Source: an uncultured Prevotella sp.
Lineage (GTDB): Bacteria; Bacteroidota; Bacteroidia; Bacteroidales; Bacteroidaceae
Direction of reading: 5' to 3'
Assembly: GCA_900550365.1 (NCBI GenBank)
Contig: URRR01000014.1
Span: forward strand, 1-54,176
DNA length: 54,176 bases
Shown: piece after piece, positions 7,744 through 15,784 of the stretch
Position numbering within the stretch: the stretch's first letter is position 1
How the letters are laid out: each line of letters opens with the position of its first letter
The notes under the pieces: model-generated
The model's database searches: none
Seen by the model: only the letters and a program-made list of their open reading frames with translations
What the model was told of the DNA's origin: nothing
Program-made: the position numbers and the translations under genes

Positions 7744-8811
7744 TCAAAACTTCTCCCTCAAGTCTCCCTGACACGGGTCCTGACCGACGTCACACCATTT
7801 CGGGTCGATGCAGGCCGGCTTGCCCTGCAAGGAGCGCAGCTTGTTCTTCAGCGCCCACTTGGCAGGATACTTGATGTACTTGTGCATCACGGGGCTGGCC
7901 GTGCCCACCATCCAGCAGTTCTTGGGGCACTTGCGCACCATGGCGCGCACCTTCTGAGCCTGCTCGCTCTCCCAGATTTCCATGAACGGAGCGTCGTGGA
8001 TGTTGCCCATGCTCTCCTTCCAGTATTTCTCCTCCAGACCGTTGCAGGGCATCACCGCGCCCCACGGGTCGATAAAGAAGTTCACCATGCCGGCCTCGCA
8101 CGGCAGCATACGTTTTCCACCTTCAATGTAATTAATCAGTCCCATATTGAACCACGCGCGGAACCAACTCTTCGGGTGCTTCTCCTTGAGCTGCCACTCT
8201 ATCAGCTGGCGGAAGTTGTCGCACACCTCGTCCTTGTTCGTTATCACGTTGTCGCTCTTGTGGAAGTAATACGAGTTGTGGAAAGCCGCCGTGGCGAACT
8301 CCATGCCCATGGCCAACGAGAGCTGGTAGAGCGAGAGCATGTCGCGCGAGTTGTGGTTGGAGACGGTGCAGCCGAAGCCGATATCCTTCAGTCCCATGTG
8401 CTTCAATGTAAGCAGCGTGCGCAGGCCCTTGTCAAAGCCGCCGGCATGTCCGCGCAGCTCGTCGTTCTTCTGGCTCAGTCCCTCGATGGATATGCGTATG
8501 CCGATGTTGGGAAACTTCTTTGCCAGAGCCACCACGCGGTCCTCAAACCAGCCCGACGTAGAGATTACTATGCGGGGCGTGTGGCGGTAGCATTCCTCCA
8601 CAATCTCGTCAAGGTCCTCGCGGATGAACGGCTCGCCGCCGGTGAGATTGATGAACTTAAGCTGCGGCAGCGACTTCAGGTCGCTTGCCTTGATTTCCTC
8701 CTGACGGTTGGTCGGGTTCTTCCAGATGTTGCACATCTGACACCGCATCGGACAGCGGTAGGTCAGGATAATGCTTGCGTCCGTCGGACGCGGAATGTTC
8801 ATGTTAGCCAT
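7744..8811 (-). CDS. radical SAM protein with SPASM-like C-terminus
   Basis: This 355-residue protein has the radical SAM cluster motif CPMRCQMC (Cys20, 24, 27), the SAM-binding LTGGEPF (residues 55-61) and the barrel strand IRISIEGLS. The C-terminal part has further cysteines (LPCEAG, MPCNGLEE, CPKNCWMVG, CIDPKWCD) in the style of SPASM/Twitch domains that bind extra Fe-S clusters. Relatives act on peptides or small metabolites and some occur in polysaccharide loci; the substrate here is unknown. It diverges from the ATPase gene at 9033, and both genes end at copies of the same composite palindrome. Confidence 0.85.
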   Translation of the reverse strand: MANMNIPRPTDASIILTYRCPMRCQMCNIWKNPTNRQEEIKASDLKSLPQLKFINLTGGEPFIREDLDEIVEECYRHTPRIVISTSGWFEDRVVALAKKFPNIGIRISIEGLSQKNDELRGHAGGFDKGLRTLLTLKHMGLKDIGFGCTVSNHNSRDMLSLYQLSLAMGMEFATAAFHNSYYFHKSDNVITNKDEVCDNFRQLIEWQLKEKHPKSWFRAWFNMGLINYIEGGKRMLPCEAGMVNFFIDPWGAVMPCNGLEEKYWKESMGNIHDAPFMEIWESEQAQKVRAMVRKCPKNCWMVGTASPVMHKYIKYPAKWALKNKLRSLQGKPACIDPKWCDVGQDPCQGDLREKF

Positions 8812-8854
8812 TATTGTATGTTTTGTTTTTATTGATTTTTATGTTGATTTCATG

Positions 8855-8926
8855 TATAGGTGACATCTTTTGCGTAAAACATGCCACTTATACGTTGCAT
8901 ATTTTGTCGGAATTATGTCACTTATG
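8855..8926. promoter_or_regulatory. three copies of a TATAAGTGACAT-like motif in a divergent promoter
   Basis: TATAGGTGACAT (8855-8866) faces right; ATGCCACTTATA (8881-8892) and ATGTCACTTATG (8915-8926) face left. They are three related 12-mers in the gap between the divergent radical SAM and ATPase genes. The last ends 12 bp before the candidate -7 box TATTTTTG at 8939-8946 and covers the expected -33 position, as an operator or activator site would. The regulator is unknown. Confidence 0.45.
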
Positions 8927-8938
8927 GAAAATATTTTG

Positions 8939-8946
8939 TATTTTTG
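8939..8946 (+). promoter_or_regulatory. candidate -7 element for the ATPase gene
   Basis: TATTTTTG fits TAnnTTTG. The -33 TTTG is missing at the right distance, where the ATGTCACTTATG motif lies instead, suggesting that activation depends on a bound factor. Confidence 0.4.
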
Positions 8947-9032
8947 CAGTAGTCAAGCCATGTTGTCGGCTGTTTTCGTGAAAGGTTATCCTTTCCGCAT
9001 ATTTGTATTGTTACGGCAAAAAACAGATTGAT

Positions 9033-10286
9033 ATGAATTACAAGGACATTCTCAAGGAAATTATCATTTGGCAGCAGCACTTCGTGCAAAGCGTAAAGCT
9101 ATACAAGCGAGGCGTCAGAATATCACCGGCCGGAAACTATGTGTTTGTGGGCATAAGACGTGCGGGCAAGACCTACATGCTTTACCAGTACATACAGGAA
9201 ATGCTGAGCCAGGGACACGACATAAGCGAGATACTGTTCGTTAATTTTGAGGACGAGCGCATAACCGACATGCGCAAGGAAGACCTGCATCTTGTGATTG
9301 ACGCCTACCGCGAGCTGTTTGCCCATAAGCCTGTTGTCTTTCTTGACGAGATACAGAACATTGACGGCTGGGAGCATTTCGCGAGACGGCTTGCTGACGA
9401 GGGTTACAGGGTATTCATCACCGGAAGCAATGCCCACATGCTGAGCCGCGAGATAGCCTCGACACTTGGCGGACGGTTTATCATGCAGGAAGTGTGGCCA
9501 TTCTCTTTCCGTGAATATCTTGAATACAATGGCATCGTGCCGGGCGAGCACTGGGCGCTGTCACCGCAGAAAGCAGACGTGGTACGCATGTTCACAGACT
9601 ACTTCTACTTCGGCGGACTGGCCGAGACGTTCCGCTTCGATGACAAACGTCTGTGGCTGACATCCCTTTACCAGAAGGTGCTTTACTCTGACATCGTGGT
9701 CAGGAAAAGCATACGCAACGAGCAGAGCATGTCGCTGCTGATACGCAAGCTGGCCGACAGCGTGATGCAGCCGATGGCAGTAAAGCGCCTGCAGAACATC
9801 CTGCAAGGCGACGGCACGAGAATAAGCCGCCCCACAATCACCGCCTACCTGTCTTATCTCCGAGAGGCTTTTCTGTGCTTCTCCATTCCTAATTTCACTG
9901 ACACCATAGCCCAACGCGAGAGCATACAGAAGCATTATTTCTACGACAACGGGCTGCTCAATCTGTTTCTCATAAATCCTGAGACCAGACTTCTTGAGAA
10001 TCTTGTGGCAATCAGCCTTTACCGCAGGTACGGCGAGGGGCTGTATTATTATAATTACGGTGTGGAAGTGGATTTCTACATTCCGTCAGAGCAGACAGGA
10101 GTACAGGTGTCATACGAGATGTCAGGTGCCGACACGCGCAACCGTGAAATCACGGCACTGCTGAAACTGAACGCCTACAAACCTCTGAAACGTATGCTCA
10201 TCATCACCTACAACGAGGAAAACAGCGTTGAGAAAGACGGCGTGTCAATAGAGATTGTGCCCATATGGAAATGGCTGCTCGGCTAA
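9033..10286 (+). CDS. AAA-type ATPase, DUF4143 family
   Basis: This 417-residue protein (from ATG 9033; a TTG start at 9003 would add ten unconvincing residues) has Walker A GIRRAGKT at 40-47, Walker B VVFLDEIQ at 101-108 and sensor segment ITGSNAHML, followed by the winged-helix and nuclease-like DUF4143 region ending in YGVEVDFYIPSEQTGVQVSYE. Such AAA plus DUF4143 proteins are widespread, often mobile or in defence-like settings, and lack an assigned role. The EVDFYI…VQVSYE stretch resembles the remains of a PD-(D/E)xK fold. It is divergent to the radical SAM gene. Confidence 0.85.
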   Translation: MNYKDILKEIIIWQQHFVQSVKLYKRGVRISPAGNYVFVGIRRAGKTYMLYQYIQEMLSQGHDISEILFVNFEDERITDMRKEDLHLVIDAYRELFAHKPVVFLDEIQNIDGWEHFARRLADEGYRVFITGSNAHMLSREIASTLGGRFIMQEVWPFSFREYLEYNGIVPGEHWALSPQKADVVRMFTDYFYFGGLAETFRFDDKRLWLTSLYQKVLYSDIVVRKSIRNEQSMSLLIRKLADSVMQPMAVKRLQNILQGDGTRISRPTITAYLSYLREAFLCFSIPNFTDTIAQRESIQKHYFYDNGLLNLFLINPETRLLENLVAISLYRRYGEGLYYYNYGVEVDFYIPSEQTGVQVSYEMSGADTRNREITALLKLNAYKPLKRMLIITYNEENSVEKDGVSIEIVPIWKWLLG

Positions 10287-10292
10287 TCCTCT

Positions 10293-10409
10293 GTTCCGGC
10301 AGATTTGCAATCTGCCGGAATTGAGTATCAGGATTTGTAATCCTGAAAAAACGATTTTTGCCGGATTGAAAATCCTTATACACATACATGCGGATTGCAA
10401 ATCCGCATG
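10293..10409. repeat. composite palindromic element, right copy
   Basis: Begins with TTCCGGCAGATT…AATCTGCCGGAA (10294-10320), then TCAGGATTTGTAATCCTGA, then CCGGATT…AATCC, and ends with CATGCGGATT…AATCCGCATG (10387-10409). Its reverse complement aligns with 7555-7674 along its whole length, with a short length difference in the middle. It starts 7 bp after the ATPase stop codon, in the same orientation relative to its gene's 3' end as the left copy is to the radical SAM gene. Confidence 0.85.
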
Positions 10410-10435
10410 AACCCCAATCTGGCAAAGAACAGGAG

Positions 10436-11472
10436 CTATTGTGCCTGCACTATCTGCCGCATGATATCACGCCCCATGCTTTTGCGTGAGAACTTTTCGA
10501 GAAAATCATGTCTTGCGTTAGAGCCGAGACGCATGCACTCTTCCTCATTATCAAGCAAGGCTGATATGGCCTTTGCCGCCTCGGCCGTGTTTTTTGTCAG
10601 ACAAATGCCGTTAACATTGTCGCGCACATACATCTCGCTCAACGTACTGGGAGACGTCACGGCTACGGGCTTGCCGAACATCATGCCCGTAAGCAGCACC
10701 GTGTCGCCTGAACATATATTTCCATCTGCAATCGGGGTTATGCAAAGCCGGGCATCGTTGAAGTAAGCATACTGTGGCTGACCTATAACATCGTTACGCC
10801 ATGTCACATTGCCGGGCAACGGCTTTGACGGCGACCAGACATCGCTTAATATCACAAGGCGTTTATCCTTGAGGCAGTCTTGCCTCCATACGTCGACAAG
10901 CCAGTCAAAATCACGGTTGCTACGGCCTATCGAGAGACAGTAATCAGGCAGACCGGTATGTGCGTTTTCATATCGGCTTTTTATGTCATCAATGCCGAAT
11001 CCAGTGACTATAAACTTCTCACGGGGTATGCCCAGCTCTGCGTGCATCCGCTCAACATAATTATAGCTCAGCACATGAAGGTGGTCAAGATAGACATTGT
11101 TACACGAATAACGCATAAAACGCTGATATACCGAACCCGCCAACCCGGGCTTGCGCTTATATGTAAAGTTGACCGCTACGAGCAGTCCGTGCTTCTTAAG
11201 CCTGAACAGCCGACAGTAAAAAGCCATGATTATGGCATGAAACTGTTGCCAGCCTAAGATTATGTCATACTTCTTCCGCACTGACAGGCAGCGCAACGGC
11301 AAAAAGAAATAATCCGCATAACGCAACAAATTATCAATCAGGCTTTTATGCCCCCCCGACGGGAATTTGCGTCATCTACATCGCATAAAACGCTTTCTCT
11401 GATGCCATCGGCAAATGTCTGCAGACCGTCATTAGAACAATCTGCCATTATAAGAATTTTCTTTGCTCGCAT
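10436..11472 (-). pseudogene. glycosyltransferase, frameshifted (phase-OFF) at a G7 tract
   Basis: The open part (297 residues from the internal ATG at 11329) is a GT-B-like transferase with YDIILGWQQFHAIIM, FIVTGFGIDD, ICSGDTVLLTGMMFGKPVAV and a C-terminal helix. The natural start is ATG 11472 (MRAKKILIMADCSNDGLQTF), 7 bp after the upstream glycosyltransferase stop. That frame reaches RRGG at residues 38-41, coded by a G7 run (C7 at 11351-11357 on the plus strand), then hits a stop within four codons. One more G restores a continuous 345-residue protein reading RRGGHKSLIDNLLRYADYFF. The gene is therefore OFF here, or the run is miscalled. Donor and acceptor are unknown. Confidence 0.8.
11351..11357. 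repeat. C7 homopolymer (G7 on the coding strand), out of frame
   Basis: Seven C residues on the plus strand lie at codons 39-41 of the glycosyltransferase starting at 11472. Eight would put the gene in frame. Confidence 0.9.
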
Positions 11473-11479
11473 ATGTATT

Positions 11480-12727
11480 TTAGACTTTGGTTTTCAGTAA
11501 TCCCTCAAACACCCTCATCAGCCGCTCATAATGCACCTCGGGAGTATATTCTCTGATCAGCCGTTCATACGCCTGCCCGCCCATACATCTTGCCTTATCA
11601 GGATTATCAAACATATATTTTACTTTCTGTCTGAAGTCATCAGTGTCTCCGTACCTGAAAGTAAGACCTGTGACATTATCTTTGACAAGCTCGGGCAGCG
11701 AACCGAAGTCGGTCGCTATCACCGCCTTCTTGTAGGCGAAGCTCTCAAGAATGACATTGGGAAAATTGTCGTACCACTCTGAAGGGACAACCGTGCAGAG
11801 ACATGATTTCAAATAAGGCACAATCTCGTCAAAACTCTTACGTCCCAGAAACTCTATATTATGCCGCCTGCCCGTCAGGTAAGCTTTCAGCTCATCCTCA
11901 TAACCGTCGTTCGAGAAGCCTATTACCTTCAGGCTGTAGTCCGTGTTCTCAAAAGTCCTGACCAGAGTCATCAGGCCCTTCTGCTTCTCTATGCGCCCTA
12001 CGAACAATACGAACGGCCGGTATTCAACGTCGGGGTCAGTCTCTTTCAGGTTGAAGAACGTAGGTATATGGTTCAGCTTACGCAGAGGTATGCCGTACTC
12101 GTTCAGCTTTTTCAGCGTAAAGGCCGACGGCACCACAAAAGCGTCGATGCGCTTCGTAACGCCCATAACGTCATGAAGCCACTTCGCCGCCATCTTTATC
12201 GCCGAATAAACGGGCGAGTTGAGCACGCAACGGTATTTCACGCAGCTCAGCCTCTTGCCCTTCAGGCAGTCCTCACACACGCCCGTGCGGTCGTTGTAGA
12301 AAAGCGCGTTGGGGCACATATACTGAAAGTCGGATATGCGGTGAACTACGGGCACGCCCATGCCGCGCGCCGCGTCGACAATGCTCGGCGAAATCTTGTT
12401 GTGCATCTGCATGATGTAGACAAGGTCGGGGCGCGTGTCACGGATTAGCCGGCGCATCTTGCGACGGGCCTCGAAAGAATAAAACATCCTCGTAAACGAC
12501 TTTACAATCATCCTCAACGACTTCTTCTTAGCCTGCGCGAAATACACTTCATCGTCAACAATGTCGAGAAAATATCTCTCATAATCATTCGGCAGATTGC
12601 GCCTGCTCTTAACGCTGAACGGAATGACCTCGTGCCCGTGACGCTCGAGAATCTCCTTTATGTTGAAATAATAACGCTCAGGCCCGCCACTGATGAAGTA
12701 GCGGTAATTTACCAAAATAATTCTCAT
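11480..12727 (-). CDS. family 4 glycosyltransferase
   Basis: This 415-residue GT-B enzyme starts MRIILVNYRYFISGGPERYY, with the glycine-rich acceptor-side loop, and has the GT4 donor-site segment FVGRIEKQKGLMTLVRTFEN followed by VPSEWYDNFPNVILESFAY, where the second Glu of the E-x7-E motif is kept (ESFAYKKAVIATDFGSLPE). A four-cysteine cluster at CPNALFYNDRTGVCEDCLKG, also seen in some GT4 enzymes, may bind metal. It is the first gene after a 0.96-kb repeat-filled gap and is followed by the phase-OFF glycosyltransferase. Sugar specificity is not known. Confidence 0.9.
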   Translation of the reverse strand: MRIILVNYRYFISGGPERYYFNIKEILERHGHEVIPFSVKSRRNLPNDYERYFLDIVDDEVYFAQAKKKSLRMIVKSFTRMFYSFEARRKMRRLIRDTRPDLVYIMQMHNKISPSIVDAARGMGVPVVHRISDFQYMCPNALFYNDRTGVCEDCLKGKRLSCVKYRCVLNSPVYSAIKMAAKWLHDVMGVTKRIDAFVVPSAFTLKKLNEYGIPLRKLNHIPTFFNLKETDPDVEYRPFVLFVGRIEKQKGLMTLVRTFENTDYSLKVIGFSNDGYEDELKAYLTGRRHNIEFLGRKSFDEIVPYLKSCLCTVVPSEWYDNFPNVILESFAYKKAVIATDFGSLPELVKDNVTGLTFRYGDTDDFRQKVKYMFDNPDKARCMGGQAYERLIREYTPEVHYERLMRVFEGLLKTKV

Positions 12728-12859
12728 GTTTTACGGTTTATTTTTAGTGAAAAAACGCCCGGCAAACCACAGTCCTCCCGTTTGCCGGCTTTTATCGGTT
12801 CTTCCGCAGTTTTGGTGTATGACATCCAATTTTTGAACAATATAACACACACCCTCTTG

Positions 12860-13041
12860 TAGGGACATTATTGGCTTAACGCCGAACTTCGTTTCATAAT
12901 GTCCGAATGTTTCGGAGAAACATATCGCACGCGATTTTACCGCCGACAATGAACATCTCTTACTTTTTGCCATTGACTTTTAATTGTTAATTGAACAATA
13001 CGCCTCTCAGTGGCGTGCGGACATTATGAATAATGTCCCTA
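12860..13041. repeat. inverted repeat TAGGGACATTATT with 156-bp spacer
   Basis: A perfect 13-bp inverted pair sits at 12860-12872 and 13029-13041. Inside it a second pair, CATAATGTCCG near 12895 and CGGACATTATG near 13018, repeats the same core. It could be the edges of a lost small mobile element. Confidence 0.55.
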
Positions 13042-13110
13042 CCCGTGGATGCCTACTGCTGTGCTGCATCTGTCCTCTTATTCCATACACCCAAATTGCT
13101 AATGAACCCC

Positions 13111-13200
13111 AAAGGCCGTCTTTTGGAAAGCGAAAGGCCGTCTTTTGCACACTCGTTTGCCGTCTTCTGAAAGTCCATTTGCCGCCTTTCAGAAAATGGG
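13111..13200. repeat. GGCCGTC repeat block
   Basis: AAAGGCCGTCTTTTG-like units occur at about 13111-13125 and 13133-13147, with degenerate GCCGTCTTCTG and GCCGCCTTTC units after. Members of the same family form perfect hairpins at 28485-28523, 36466-36500 and 52432-52468. Confidence 0.6.
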
Positions 13201-13303
13201 GCTCATCCGCAGCTAAGCCGCATAATGACAGGAATATGTATGTGAACAATAGAGCAGGCAATAAGGCAACTATAGTTATTTTATTTTTCGGGAAACATCT
13301 CTC

Positions 13304-13426
13304 ATCTGTCACTTTTCCTTTATAACTCATTTATTTTCAGCCGGTTATGCCGTGACAGATGCAAAAAACATCTGTCACCGGCCAACGTCCTGACAGTCAG
13401 CGTCATACGGAGGAAAAGTGACAGAT
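13304..13426. repeat. nested palindrome built on GTGACAGAT
   Basis: The outer arms ATCTGTCACTTTTCCT (13304-13319) and AGGAAAAGTGACAGAT (13411-13426) are perfect 16-bp inverted repeats. Inside is a hairpin GTGACAGATG (13352-13361) / CATCTGTCAC (13369-13378) with a 7-nt loop. The same GTGACAGAT core thus occurs four times, twice in each orientation. Confidence 0.7.
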
Positions 13427-13476
13427 GACAGATGAAATCAAAAAAATTTTATCTGTGAACCGTACAGCATAATGTG

Positions 13477-13577
13477 TTCCAGCAGATTTGCGGCCCTGAC
13501 AAAAAGTTATATTAAGAATGAATTATCGGATTACAAATCCTTATACTAAGCCCACACGGATTGCAAATCCGTGTGAA
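13477..13577. repeat. composite palindromic element, decayed third copy
   Basis: Starts TTCCAGCAGATTTG like the right copy, lacks the middle palindrome, then follows it again with CGGATTACAAATCCTTATAC and ends in CACACGGATT…AATCCGTGTG (13553-13575). Relative to the other copies the end palindrome has changed from CATGCGG/CCGCATG to CACACGG/CCGTGTG, so both arms changed together and pairing is kept. Confidence 0.65.
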
Positions 13578-13686
13578 CAGAGGATTCATGTGAACGGGCA
13601 TCAAGCGCCATCTTGGCTGCTTTATACCTGAATGTTATACACCTAAATTACGGAAGTTCCACCGTTCGGAACGTAAAAACAGTAAT

Positions 13687-14590
13687 TTACTTATCGCATG
13701 GAAGATGAAGCATACGCCCGATTTTCAAGTCCCACTCATTAGGTTCAAACGGAACATTGCCAGAAAAATGGAAAAACGTCAGTTCGCCAAAGTAGATTTT
13801 TCCGTTAATGTCATACAGGTCGACTCTTACGTGTGGAAATCCTTTTGACAGTATGCCGGCAATTCGTTTCATCTCCTCAAATCCTTCAGGTTTTTTTATT
13901 TCTTTTGTTGCCCAAGGATGGCCTTGTCTGAACGGCAAATGTCTGAAATCTGTATCAAAAAAGTCAAACCTGGTATCAAATGGTCTGTCTGTAGCCACAA
14001 AAAGAAATTTTACTTCACCGTCAAAACAAAAGAATTTATAATCTTTCAATTCTGTTCCGCTTTCATCAACCATGAACTTTTCAGCTATGATACGTGGTTT
14101 GACATTCTTGTATGGATATTCACGATGCTCGTAAAAAAAGTTGTTTTTCAAGCTCTTCTCAAGCTTTTTTCTTGCAGCATTCATGTCCATCTTGCTCTTG
14201 TCTTTCACGATGACAACGCCTCCGCTGTCATGGGTAGTTTTAAGAACAAACTGGGGGGGGGAATTTTTTGAAGTCAATGTCTTCAAACCTGTCCCAAACA
14301 CCAAGAGTCGGTATGACATACTCGTCTCCTAAAATACTGCTGACATACTTCTTTGCCTCATACTTGTCTACAAGCCGGGTATATTCTGGATGTATGTCGT
14401 TCAGCTTCAGCCATTGCAGCTTTTCATTATATGTTTTTGGGTGGTCAAGGTCAAGAAAATGCCTCATTCCTGAAAAGTATTCAAGCTTTACGTACAGCCG
14501 GTCATTCTTGATAAGCCGGCTGAAGCAACGGCGGAGTATCACGCCGAAAGCCCAATACGGGTCTTTAAAGACTTTTAGATATCTGTTCAT
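13687..14590 (-). pseudogene. TupA-like ATP-grasp protein, frameshifted (phase-OFF) at a C9 tract
   Basis: Two overlapping frames together encode one ATP-grasp-fold protein of the TupA family, which occurs in glycan loci. The N-terminal part (from ATG 14590, MNRYLKVFKDPYWAFG) carries HPKTYNEKLQWLKLND, LVDKYEAKKYV and PTLGVWDRFEDIDFKKF. The C-terminal part carries QFVLKTTHDSGGVVIVKDKS, IIAEKFMVDE, DYKFFCFDGEVKFL, FPHVRVDLYDINGKIYFGEL. The frame breaks at a run of nine C on the coding strand (G9 at 14253-14261); eight would join them as FPPQFVLK into about 300 residues. The catalytic residues are otherwise intact, as expected for a switchable gene or a miscalled homopolymer. Confidence 0.85.
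14253..14261. repeat. G9 homopolymer (C9 on the coding strand), out of frame
   Basis: Nine G on the plus strand at codons 110-112 of the ATP-grasp gene. Removing one, or adding two, restores the frame. Confidence 0.9.
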
Positions 14591-14640
14591 TTTCTTGTTC
14601 TTTCTTAAAATATGGTGATAATTAATAAAGATTTTTATTG

Positions 14641-15711
14641 TCAATGTATCTGAGCATAACCGGATTGTATGAATTCCTGATATTTTTCAAGATAAGTCCT
14701 GGCTGTCACCCTGACATTGTAGACATTGAGAACTCTCTGATATGCCTTCTCAATCATAGATTTGTCGTTCATGCCGCGCAGAAAAATCTCTATTTTCCCG
14801 GCGCAGTCATTAACATTCTGATTTTTGAATGAATAACCGTAACGGCCGTTGTCTATAATTTCCAGTGGTCCTTGATTCTCCGAGACAAGAACCGGAACTT
14901 TGGCAGCCATTGCCTCCGTTACCGTAAGACCGAACCCTTCAAATATTGAAGGCTGTACAAATAAGTCGTAGTCATGAAGGTGGCCGAACACATAAGACTG
15001 TTCTTTTGCCCCTAAAAAATTTATATTCTCCTGAAGCCCCGAATCTTCAGTCAACTTCCTTAGATAGTCTAAAGATTCTCCGTCGCCGATAAAATCAACT
15101 GAAATGTTCTTATAGCCTTTCTCCACAAGCCTGTGGACGGCTTTTATCAATATGTGCTGTCCTTTCTTCTGATGAAAAAGCCTGCTTACCTGGACTATTC
15201 TGAATTTATCATCAGGATTATGGGACGAGTTCTCTATCAGGTCGGGATTTATGCCGTTCGTAACAACCTCAGAAACTAAATGAACATTATTCCAGATATC
15301 ATCTTTCACTATATTCGAGATGGCATAAATCCTTTTTGACTTATACAGATATTTTTCATTATTTCTATATCTTACGTCGTGCTGAGTAACACATAATCTT
15401 TCTTTCAACTTCCTGAATACAATATATTTGGCTATCGAAGAGTTATGTAAATGTATTACATCCGGCTTTAATTCTGAAAGCAGTAGATTCAGCCGAACGA
15501 CAGGCAATGGGCTTTTTGAACCGACCTTACGGTTAAGGCAATGGAAACGTATTTCTTTATTCAGCGCGTCTTTAAGACTGTTGTCTATTATATTGTTTAT
15601 AACGACAATATGGACTTCGTGCCCATACTTAACTTGTTCGTTCGTAATGTTGGCAAGCATTGTCTCAATGCCACCAAGCCCAAACCCGAATACAATGTGT
15701 GTGATTTGCAT
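14641..15711 (-). CDS. family 4 glycosyltransferase
   Basis: From ATG 15711 this is a 356-residue GT-B transferase starting MQITHIVFGFGLGGIETMLA (the frame is open to 15753, but the added residues do not fit the fold). The donor-site region reads VSRLFHQKKGQHILIKAV and FVQPSIFEGFGLTVTEAMAA, with the E-x7-E pair of GT4 enzymes. It follows the GT2 gene and precedes the ATP-grasp gene by 50 bp. It has no G/C tract. Linkage and sugar are unknown. Confidence 0.88.
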   Translation of the reverse strand: MQITHIVFGFGLGGIETMLANITNEQVKYGHEVHIVVINNIIDNSLKDALNKEIRFHCLNRKVGSKSPLPVVRLNLLLSELKPDVIHLHNSSIAKYIVFRKLKERLCVTQHDVRYRNNEKYLYKSKRIYAISNIVKDDIWNNVHLVSEVVTNGINPDLIENSSHNPDDKFRIVQVSRLFHQKKGQHILIKAVHRLVEKGYKNISVDFIGDGESLDYLRKLTEDSGLQENINFLGAKEQSYVFGHLHDYDLFVQPSIFEGFGLTVTEAMAAKVPVLVSENQGPLEIIDNGRYGYSFKNQNVNDCAGKIEIFLRGMNDKSMIEKAYQRVLNVYNVRVTARTYLEKYQEFIQSGYAQIH

Positions 15712-15784
15712 AGAATAAAAGAAACGTTGGATTAGAAGAAAATTACAATACAAAATATAAGAGGAGCTTATCTGTCACGCTAAA

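Larger units (their letters stand above)
12728..13686. other. 959-bp repeat island between two parts of the polysaccharide locus
   Basis: No convincing gene is present; reading frames at 12731-12973 and 13007-13330 (minus) look like chance frames in repeats. It holds an inverted pair TAGGGACATTATT (12860-12872) / AATAATGTCCCTA (13029-13041), a GGCCGTC repeat block (13111-13200), a nested palindrome (13304-13426) and a decayed composite palindrome (13477-13577). All flanking genes point left, so it may split the locus into two transcripts. Confidence 0.7.

Noticed and set aside
7882..8835. 317-residue plus-strand frame
   Set aside because: Antisense shadow of the radical SAM gene, rich in His, Val, Arg.
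13007..13330. 107-residue minus-strand frame in the repeat island
   Set aside because: Spans two repeat blocks, has no recognisable domain or promoter, and the sequence is largely repeat.
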